Source: Acidobacteriota bacterium (lineage in GTDB: Bacteria > Acidobacteriota > Thermoanaerobaculia > Thermoanaerobaculales > Thermoanaerobaculaceae). Taken from it: a DNA stretch of 41,865 nt. The position numbers and the translations under genes are program-made. Under the pieces are notes generated by a model. The model searched no databases and was not told the origin of the DNA. It saw nothing but the letters and a program-made list of their open reading frames with translations. Below are positions 35,724 through 41,865 of the stretch, one piece after another; positions within the stretch are counted from its first letter, which is position 1; each line of letters opens with the position of its first letter. The stretch covers positions 1 through 41,865 of the forward strand of contig PMLC01000011.1 of assembly GCA_003158745.1 (NCBI GenBank), in the 5' to 3' direction.

Positions 35724-37375
35724 GAGCGCGTATCGTCCCGCTGGGCGCCCTGCTCCTCGCCTTCGCGGCGGTTGCCGCCGGGCAGGACTCTCCGCCCCAG
35801 CTCATCGACCGGCTTCCGGCTTCCCTTGCAGGCGAGTGGCTGTTCCGCGTCGGCCACGACCCAGCGTTCGCGAGCCCGTTCCGTGAGCACCGAAACTGGC
35901 AGCGCATTCACGTCCCGGGGCCGTGGGAGCGGCAGGAATGGCGCGGCTACGACGGTCACGCCTGGTACCGTCTCTCGCTGGTCATCTCGTCCAACCTCGC
36001 CGCTCAGGACCTCGGCCTGGACCTCGGGCGCGTAAGCGACGTCGACGAAGTGTTCCTCAACGGCCGCCGGATCGGCTCCACGGGGTCGTTCCCGCCCCAT
36101 TTCGACAAGGCGACGCTCGCACGCCGTTTCTACCTGATCCCGCGCGAGGTCGTGCGACTCGGCCAGCTCAACGAACTCTCGGTTCACGTATACAACGATT
36201 CGGGATTCGGCGGCCTCATCGGCCCTCCACCTGAACTCGACGTCTACCAGGCGCTCCTGCAACGCCAGGTACTGCGCGACGTGGGTGCCTACTCCGTGGC
36301 GACCCTGCTCCTCACGCTCGCTGTGATGCACCTCCTGCTCTTCGCCAGGCAGCGTGACCTCTTCGAGCACCTCGCCTTCGCGGGCTCGACGACGGCGCTC
36401 GCCGTGTTCCTGCTCACCTACACGACGTGGGGCCCGGCCCTCATCCTGGGTTACTCGGCCACCTACCGGCTCGCGATCGCCAGCATGATGGCGGGCGTTG
36501 CCGTCTTCCCCTCAGTGCCGTTGCGGCTCGCAAGACGGACCCAGCCTGTCGCCTTTCTGGGCATCGAGACGGTGCTCGTCCTCGGCGCCGCGTTCGCGCT
36601 GGTGTGGCGCGACATCGCCGACCTCCAACTCTGGCTCTACGCGGGCGAGGCGGCACTCCTGCTGGTCGCGGGCCTCACGTTACAGATCGAGATTTCGCTT
36701 GTCGGACGGCGACCATGGGCGCTCCCCGTGCTCATCACCTCGGCCCTGCTCACGGCGGGGATCGCGCTCGACATCTTGGTGGACATCGGGGTACTCCCCC
36801 GCATCAGGGTCTTCGGCGGCGAGCTCTACGCCCCGCTGCTGGCGGTGCCGTTCGCGGTGTGCCTCTCCTTCGCCCTGGCCCTCAGCTGGATGCAGCGCCG
36901 GTGGGGAGAGCCTCTCGACACCGCGACCGGCCTCATGTCCCGAGAGCGTTTCATCGACCGGTTGGGAGCGGAGCTGCTGCGTGCGCGCCGCGGGGGCTCG
37001 CCGCTCGCAATGGCGCTCCTCCGCCTCACTCTTGCGGAACCGGCCGGTGAGAAGGACCAGCCCGCAACCGAGGCGGTCGCGAGCTTGCGCCGCGGCCTCC
37101 GTCAGATCGACCTCCTCGCCCGCTACGACGCCGAGACGTTCGCATTGTTGCTGGCTGAGACCGACGAGCGGGCCGCGATGAGCGTCATCGAGCGCCTCCG
37201 ACGCACGGCGAGCCAGAGCGTCAGCGCCCGGCCGGGCAGGGGCCGCACGACGGCGGGTCTGGCCCAGTATCGTCCGGACCGTCACCTCTCGGCAGACGAG
37301 CTTCTCCGCGAGGCCGAAGCCGCCCTCTACGCCGCTGTCAGCGAAGGGGGCGACTGCACCGCCACAGCTCCATGA
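35720..37375 (+). CDS. membrane sensor with jelly-roll domain and degenerate GGDEF
   Basis: A 551-residue protein. A signal peptide (about 1-21) precedes a galactose-binding-like jelly roll (HVPGPWERQEWRGYDGHAWYRLSLVI, DEVFLNGRRIGSTGSFPPHFD) of about 130 residues. Some seven membrane helices (about 185-390, the 7TMR-DISM style) and a C-terminal GGDEF-like domain starting DTATGLMSRERF follow. Where active cyclases have RYGGDEF, this protein has RYDAETF (DAETF about 470-474), so it should not make cyclic di-GMP and may bind ligand or partner instead. The GTG start at 35720 overlaps the rlpA stop (GTGA) behind GGAGG; GTG at 35705 is the alternative. It probably senses a sugar-like or cell-wall signal; that is inference. 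Confidence 0.72.
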   Translation: MRARIVPLGALLLAFAAVAAGQDSPPQLIDRLPASLAGEWLFRVGHDPAFASPFREHRNWQRIHVPGPWERQEWRGYDGHAWYRLSLVISSNLAAQDLGLDLGRVSDVDEVFLNGRRIGSTGSFPPHFDKATLARRFYLIPREVVRLGQLNELSVHVYNDSGFGGLIGPPPELDVYQALLQRQVLRDVGAYSVATLLLTLAVMHLLLFARQRDLFEHLAFAGSTTALAVFLLTYTTWGPALILGYSATYRLAIASMMAGVAVFPSVPLRLARRTQPVAFLGIETVLVLGAAFALVWRDIADLQLWLYAGEAALLLVAGLTLQIEISLVGRRPWALPVLITSALLTAGIALDILVDIGVLPRIRVFGGELYAPLLAVPFAVCLSFALALSWMQRRWGEPLDTATGLMSRERFIDRLGAELLRARRGGSPLAMALLRLTLAEPAGEKDQPATEAVASLRRGLRQIDLLARYDAETFALLLAETDERAAMSVIERLRRTASQSVSARPGRGRTTAGLAQYRPDRHLSADELLREAEAALYAAVSEGGDCTATAP

Positions 37376-37381
37376 GCCACA

Positions 37382-37675
37382 TTCGGAATTCCGAACAGTT
37401 CATTCAAAGCCCCGGACATCTCGGGTAAGGCGGGGTGCGGGGTCTGGCCGGACATGGGCATGGTGATTGCAAGTACTAAGAAGTGTGAATGTCTGTGCAC
37501 CCTGGCGCCGAAGAGGCGCAACACACGAGGGTGTCGCAACTTCCTCAGGGAAAGGAGGGGCCATCTCGAGCACCCCAAAAGGGTTAGGTTGGAACCTCTG
37601 AGATTGGGCTGCATTTGCCTTATGCAGCGGAGTAGCAGTCGATAGCAACTCATCACGTACCGTAAGGAGGGAAGG
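37382..37675 (+). promoter_or_regulatory. hairpin-rich leader of the TonB-dependent receptor gene
   Basis: The 300-base spacer holds four symmetrical elements. They are a 14-base perfect palindrome TTCGGAATTCCGAA just after the upstream stop (37382-37395); a GCGCC-GAAGA-GGCGC hairpin (37505-37519); AGGTTGGAACCT (37586-37597); and GCTGCAT-7-ATGCAGC (37608-37628). A strong ribosome site (AAGGAGGGAAGG) follows. No riboswitch class was recognised and no confident promoter was found. The structure could be a regulatory 5' leader or simply promoter-region dyads. Confidence 0.45.
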
Positions 37676-40600
37676 ATGAAGCGATTTGCGATTCTCGCCA
37701 TTCTGGTCGGACTGGTGGCACTGCCACTGTTCGCCCAGAACCCCACGGGCACCCTGTCGGGCCACGCGACCGACGGCAAGGACGCGCTTCCTGGCGTCGC
37801 GGTGACGGCCACGTCACCTAACATGCAGGGTACCCGCACCACGGTCACCAACACCAACGGCGACTATATCTTCACGTTCTTGCCGCCAGGCGAGTACCGG
37901 GTGAAGTTCGAGCTGCAGGGTTTCCAGACGATCGACACCACGGTCAAGGTCAACGCCGCGCAGACCCAGAGGGTCGACGCGACGATGCCGCAGGCCAAGG
38001 TCGCCGAGGAGGTGACGGTCACCGGTACCTACGAAACCGTGCAGTCGGCCGGCACTGCCGCGACCACCTACGAGAAGTCGCTGATCAACAAGCTCCCGGT
38101 GGCCAAGACGATCAACCAGGCGGCCTTGATGACGGCCGGCGTCGAGGCCAACCCCGGCGCCTCCAACGCCGTGACGGTTGCGGGCGCCGTCTCGTACGAG
38201 AACCTGTTCATGATCAACGGCGTCGCGGTGATGGATAACGTCCGCGGCACGGCGACCGCGCTGTACATCGAGGACGCGGTTCAGGAGACCACCACATCGG
38301 TCTCGGACGTGTCGGCTGAATACGGCCGCTTCACCGGCGGCGTCATCAACATGCTGACCAAGTCGGGCGGCAACGAGTTCCACGCCTCCTACCGCGACAC
38401 CATGACTAACGACAAGTGGAGCGCCAAGACCCCGCTCGCCACCGCGCAGCGCCTCGACAAGATCAACAACCAGCACGAGTTCACGCTCGGCGGCTTCCTC
38501 CTCAAGGACCACATCTGGTTCTTCGGCGCGTTCCGCCAGCTCAACACCGACCTCTCCGCCCAGACCTACGTGACCGACATGGCGTACGCGACCGGGCAGA
38601 AGGAAAACCGGTACGAGGGCAAGCTGACCTTCGCGCTCAACCCCAACCACCGCATCATCGGGTCGTACCTCAAGGTCGACCACAGCGACTTCGGCTATGG
38701 GTTCAACCCGTCGGGCTACGCGTTCTTCGACCTCGCCAGCGTGTACGAGCGCCAGCTCCCGCAGCAGTTGAAGGCGATCAACTACACCGGCGTGCTGACC
38801 GACAACTTCTTCGTCGAGGGACAGTACTCGGAGAAGAACTTCACCTTCCAGAACTCCGGCAGCCGCTACACCGACCTCCAGCGGGGCACCCCGATCGCCG
38901 ACCTCTGGAACTTCGGCGCCGACGCGTTCTACAACTCGCCGATCTTCTGCGGCGCGTGTCCGCAAGGCTCCGAGAAGCGCGACAACAAGGACTACCTCGC
39001 CAAGGCGTCGTGGTTCCTCTCCACCGGGTCCCTGGGTTCGCACGACGTCGTCGTCGGCTACGACCAGTTCCAGGACATGCGCACCGCGAACAACTACCAG
39101 TCGGGTTCGAGCTGGTTCCTGTATGCCGACTCCGAGGTTGGCCTGCCGGGCACCATGCCGACCCAGGCCGGCGGCACACCGTACCCGATCTTCATCCCCG
39201 ATACCGGCTCGTCGTACGTCTTCGCGGCGCCGATCAGCCAACTCACCTCGGGCAACGACTTCAAGACCGAGTCGGTGTTCCTCAACGACAAGTGGCGCTT
39301 GAACAACAACTTCTCCTTCAACGTCGGCGTCCGCTACGACAAGAACCACGGCATCAACGCCTCGGGCGCCCTCACCGCCAAGGACTCGGCCGTCAGCCCG
39401 CGCCTCGGCGTGACTTTCGATCCCAACGGCGACGGTTCTTTGCAGTTCAACGCCAGCTACGCCAAGTACGTGGCCGGCATCGCCAACACCCAGGGCGACG
39501 CCACCGCGGCGGGCGGCCAGCCGGCTTCGCTGACCTACCTCTACGGCACACCCGCCAGCGGCATCGCGCCGCCGGCGATCAACACCGGGGCCGGCTGCAA
39601 CACCGTGACCGGTGTGGGGTGCGAGACCGCGCAGCAGGCGATCACCGACGTCTTCGCTTGGTTTAACGGCTTGACCCAGGCCGATAAGAACTCGCTCCTG
39701 GTCGGCGCCTTCATCCCCGGCCTGAACGAAGAGATCCTCGGCTCGATCAAGTCCCCCAACGTCGACGAGTACAGCATCGGCTTCAGCACGCGCCTCGGCA
39801 ACGCCGGCAACCTGCGCGTCGACTACGTCAACCGCCAGTACAACGACTTCTACATCTTCTCGACCGTCTACAATCCCGACGGCACGCCCAAGTACGTCAG
39901 TGACGCCTATGGAAATAACTACGACCTCTCCAACCTGCAGAACACCAGCAGCGTCCTCAAGCGGAAGTACAACGGCCTGCACGTGTCCGCCTCCTACCGC
40001 CTGTCCGACGCGATCAACCTCGGCGGCAACTACACCTGGTCGACCCTCAAGGGCAACTTCAACGGCGAGAACGGCGGCTCCGGCCCCGTCGCCGGCAACT
40101 CGCTCCAGTACCCCGAGTACAAGGCCTACGCTCAGTACAACCCGTCCGGCTACCTGTCAGCCGACCAGCGCCACCGCCTCCGCCTCTTCGGCGTGTGGGA
40201 CATCTTCAACGCCAAGCATAACCGGCTCTCCTTCAGCGTGATGGAGACCTACCTGTCCGCTCCGAACATCTCTGAGGTTGGGAACATCTCCATCCGGCCG
40301 TACGTCACCAACCCGGGCTACAATTCCCCGCCGAGCAGCGAAACCTACTACTTCGCCCCGCGCGGCAACTTCCGCCTGGACAACACCACCGCGACCGACA
40401 TCGCCTTCACGTACGCGTTCGTCCTCCCGGCGCTCGGCAGCGACTTCCAGTTCTACCTCGAGCCGCGCCTCAACAACGTACTCAACGAGCATGCCGTGAA
40501 CTACCCCGCGGGCGTCGGCACGACCGTGTACACCTCCCGCAACGCGGGCCACGGACTCACGCCTTTCAACCCGTTCACCACCACGCCGATCCAGTGCCCG

Positions 40601-40753
40601 ACGGGCGACACCGCCGCGCAGTGCACGGCGTTGGGCGCGAACTACCAGGTCTCGCCGACCTTCGGTCAGCCGCTGACGCCGACGACGGCCTCGACCCAGG
40701 GCGCTTACCAACTGCCGAGAACCATCACGATTTCCCTCGGCGTCCGCTTCTAA
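37676..40753 (+). CDS. Oar-like TonB-dependent outer-membrane receptor
   Basis: A 1025-residue outer-membrane protein. Its signal peptide (MKRFAILAILVGLVALPLFAQ) is followed by a carboxypeptidase-regulatory-like beta-sandwich (about 24-105, with LPGVAVTATSPNMQGTRTT and NGDYIFTFLPPGEYRVKFEL). A plug domain (about 110-230) and a long barrel ending RTITISLGVRF with the terminal Phe of outer-membrane barrels complete it. This layout is expanded in Acidobacteriota. The receptor would import or bind a large substrate using TonB energy; the ligand cannot be told. ATG 37676 follows a very good ribosome site. The strong terminator just downstream makes it a monocistronic unit. Confidence 0.92.
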   Translation: MKRFAILAILVGLVALPLFAQNPTGTLSGHATDGKDALPGVAVTATSPNMQGTRTTVTNTNGDYIFTFLPPGEYRVKFELQGFQTIDTTVKVNAAQTQRVDATMPQAKVAEEVTVTGTYETVQSAGTAATTYEKSLINKLPVAKTINQAALMTAGVEANPGASNAVTVAGAVSYENLFMINGVAVMDNVRGTATALYIEDAVQETTTSVSDVSAEYGRFTGGVINMLTKSGGNEFHASYRDTMTNDKWSAKTPLATAQRLDKINNQHEFTLGGFLLKDHIWFFGAFRQLNTDLSAQTYVTDMAYATGQKENRYEGKLTFALNPNHRIIGSYLKVDHSDFGYGFNPSGYAFFDLASVYERQLPQQLKAINYTGVLTDNFFVEGQYSEKNFTFQNSGSRYTDLQRGTPIADLWNFGADAFYNSPIFCGACPQGSEKRDNKDYLAKASWFLSTGSLGSHDVVVGYDQFQDMRTANNYQSGSSWFLYADSEVGLPGTMPTQAGGTPYPIFIPDTGSSYVFAAPISQLTSGNDFKTESVFLNDKWRLNNNFSFNVGVRYDKNHGINASGALTAKDSAVSPRLGVTFDPNGDGSLQFNASYAKYVAGIANTQGDATAAGGQPASLTYLYGTPASGIAPPAINTGAGCNTVTGVGCETAQQAITDVFAWFNGLTQADKNSLLVGAFIPGLNEEILGSIKSPNVDEYSIGFSTRLGNAGNLRVDYVNRQYNDFYIFSTVYNPDGTPKYVSDAYGNNYDLSNLQNTSSVLKRKYNGLHVSASYRLSDAINLGGNYTWSTLKGNFNGENGGSGPVAGNSLQYPEYKAYAQYNPSGYLSADQRHRLRLFGVWDIFNAKHNRLSFSVMETYLSAPNISEVGNISIRPYVTNPGYNSPPSSETYYFAPRGNFRLDNTTATDIAFTYAFVLPALGSDFQFYLEPRLNNVLNEHAVNYPAGVGTTVYTSRNAGHGLTPFNPFTTTPIQCPTGDTAAQCTALGANYQVSPTFGQPLTPTTASTQGAYQLPRTITISLGVRF

Positions 40754-40773
40754 CCGTTTCTCGACAGCAGTCG

Positions 40774-40807
40774 AAGGCCCCGGTCCACGGACCGGGGCCT
40801 TTTTTTT
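40774..40807 (+). terminator. intrinsic terminator of the TonB receptor gene
   Basis: A near-perfect stem (AAGGCCCCGGTCC at 40774-40786 pairing with the mirror sequence ending about 40801) is followed by a run of eight or so T residues. It begins 20 bases after the receptor stop codon. Confidence 0.93.
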
Positions 40808-40867
40808 CTCTCGCTGCGCGCGCCAACGCAGCCTCCAGTTTCGTCCACTGCGCGGGCTCTCTCTTTT

Positions 40868-40883
40868 CTGCCGGTACCGGCAG
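40868..40883. repeat. 16-base perfect palindrome
   Basis: CTGCCGGTACCGGCAG is fully self-complementary and lies in the spacer between the receptor terminator and the TPR gene. It could be an operator or part of the adjoining repeat element. Confidence 0.5.
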
Positions 40884-40970
40884 GCAGCGCGCTCCAGTGT
40901 CTTCTTGCCAACCCGTGCCAGGTCGTCTCTTGCTCCGTGAGATCGGACTTCTTGACATTTGGCCCTTCGG

Positions 40971-41292
40971 GCCGGACTTCCTTTTCCTCACGGGCTCGGA
41001 GCGGTCGCCCGGACCTTGGCCGGCCCCGCTCGCTGCGGCCCGAGACTCCGGCGGCCGCGACCGCGGGAGCGCGAGCGGTGACCTGCCGCAACCGAAGCGT
41101 GCGGGCACCGAGCGGCCAGACCGGTGGGTGGAGACGCTGGCCCTGCCGAGCGCAGCGAGGGCAGGGAACAGCGAGCTTCCGCACACCGGCCTGTCCTGCC
41201 CGGTCGCGCGGCCAGGCGGGTCGGAGGGCTGCCCTCGATGCGCAGCCCGGGCGACCCGCTCCGAGTCCACGGGGCAAGAAAGAAAGTCCGGC
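40971..41292. repeat. inverted-repeat-bounded element in the receptor/TPR spacer
   Basis: The 560-base stretch 40808-41367 has no credible gene. Two imperfect arms of about 42-46 bases face each other at 40971-41012 and 41247-41292. They share GCCGGACTT, CTCGGAGCGG and TCGCCCGG blocks in the same order. TTGACA also occurs just outside both arms in mirrored orientation. The enclosed part contains a further hairpin (CCCTGCC at 41141-41147 and GGCAGGG at 41160-41166). It resembles a non-autonomous mobile repeat, but no transposase or target duplication was seen. Confidence 0.55.
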
Positions 41293-41367
41293 ACGGAGTG
41301 TCAACAACGGCGGACGCCCCAAACGCGTGGGAGCGGACGGACTCCCTCGAGGAGTCGAACGAGGGGA

Positions 41368-41865
41368 TTACCCCTTGTTCAGAGTCTCTGCGCGGCGACG
41401 CCAGCTCTCGGCCCGCGCCTTGTCGCCGAGCGAATCGAGCGTGCTCGCGGCAAGGAGACAGGCCCGCGGGGACGGGTTGGCGCGGACCATCGCATCCATC
41501 AGCTGGTCGACCTCGGCGCGATCGCCGCGGAGGAAGCGGATCACGGCTAGGTTGGCGTAGCTCTGCGAGTGCATCGGGAACGCCGCGATTTCACGACGAA
41601 AGGCCGCTTCCGCGTCGTCCACCCGATTCAGACGCGCGAGCGCGTCCCCCCGAAGGAACTCGAGGTTGTAGACCGTCTGCAGCCGCAGCTCCTTCGCGTA
41701 CGCCTCGGCCTTCTCCACCACCCCGAGCGCCTCTTGCGCTTCGCCCGCACGGAGGTCCACCTCGGCCATCAGCAGCACGGCCGAGGGTTGCGGGTTGCGC
41801 TCGCCGACCGCGGCCCGCGCATGCTCGGCCGCCGCCTTCAGGTCCCCCTTCGCGAGGAAAACGCG
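41368..41865 (-). CDS. TPR-repeat protein, 5' end outside the window
   Basis: The frame is open from the right edge of the window (RVFLAKGDLKAAAEHARAAVGERNPQPSAVLLMAEVDL) to a TAA at 41368, giving 165 visible residues. Repeating helix pairs such as GDLKAAAEHARAAV, GEAQEALGVVEKAEAYAKEL, NRVDDAEAAFRREIAAFP and GDKARAESWRRRAETL are tetratricopeptide repeats, a protein-binding scaffold. The N-terminal part, which may contain another domain, lies beyond the window, so the overall function cannot be named. Confidence 0.8.
   Translation of the reverse strand, partial: RVFLAKGDLKAAAEHARAAVGERNPQPSAVLLMAEVDLRAGEAQEALGVVEKAEAYAKELRLQTVYNLEFLRGDALARLNRVDDAEAAFRREIAAFPMHSQSYANLAVIRFLRGDRAEVDQLMDAMVRANPSPRACLLAASTLDSLGDKARAESWRRRAETLNKG

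Noticed and set aside
40725-41560. Several long frames on both strands over the receptor/TPR spacer.
   Set aside because: They are Arg/Pro/Ala/Gly-rich, overlap each other, span the terminator and inverted repeats, and match no family; typical of GC-rich non-coding DNA.

Overview
The window is GC-rich, gene-dense bacterial chromosome. Its large Oar-type TonB-dependent receptor with a carboxypeptidase-regulatory N-terminal domain, CBM9-like secreted protein, NodT-type outer-membrane lipoprotein and palindrome-rich spacers suggest a Gram-negative member of the Acidobacteriota, perhaps Thermoanaerobaculia-like. That placement is inference from gene style; there is no rRNA or tRNA in the window.

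Left part (1-13.6 kb, minus strand): a hairpin-rich spacer, a secreted CBM9-like protein with a glycine-rich tail, an STT3-like membrane glycosyltransferase, and a tightly overlapping tripartite efflux operon (mdtA, mdtB, mdtC and a NodT-type outer-membrane factor). The efflux operon reads from a promoter/operator candidate near 13.12 kb.

Centre (13.6-24.4 kb, plus strand): a free-standing ACT-domain protein, then the most notable feature, a compact cluster for a membrane-bound group 4 [NiFe] hydrogenase. It encodes three antiporter-type subunits, NuoJ-, NuoK-, NuoA-, NuoB-, NuoC-, NuoD-, NuoH- and NuoI-like proteins, and a HycI-type maturation protease. The inventory equals the 11-subunit core of respiratory complex I without the NADH module, but the NuoD-like subunit keeps all four Ni-Fe cysteines and a cleavable C-terminal extension. 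The expected role is ferredoxin-linked H2 evolution or uptake coupled to ion pumping. No electron-donor enzyme or hyp genes lie in the window.

Right-centre (24.4-33.4 kb, minus strand): a Gld-like ABC exporter operon (ATPase, permease, GldG-type auxiliary protein, DUF4340 protein); a carbamate kinase and ornithine carbamoyltransferase pair that could make ATP from citrulline; and a membrane diguanylate cyclase.

Right end (33.5-41.9 kb): a plus-strand trio with overlapping or abutting frames (purB of the animal-like type, an RlpA-like lipoprotein and a membrane sensor with a degenerate GGDEF domain), the TonB-dependent receptor with a hairpin-rich leader and a strong terminator, an inverted-repeat element, and a minus-strand TPR protein cut by the window edge.

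Several spacers carry a modular repeat family (ACCGTGGTCCGTGGTC-type, GGAGCGAAGGAGCG-type and GGTTCGAAGGTTCG-type units) on both strands. One copy forms the first codons of the rlpA-like gene.
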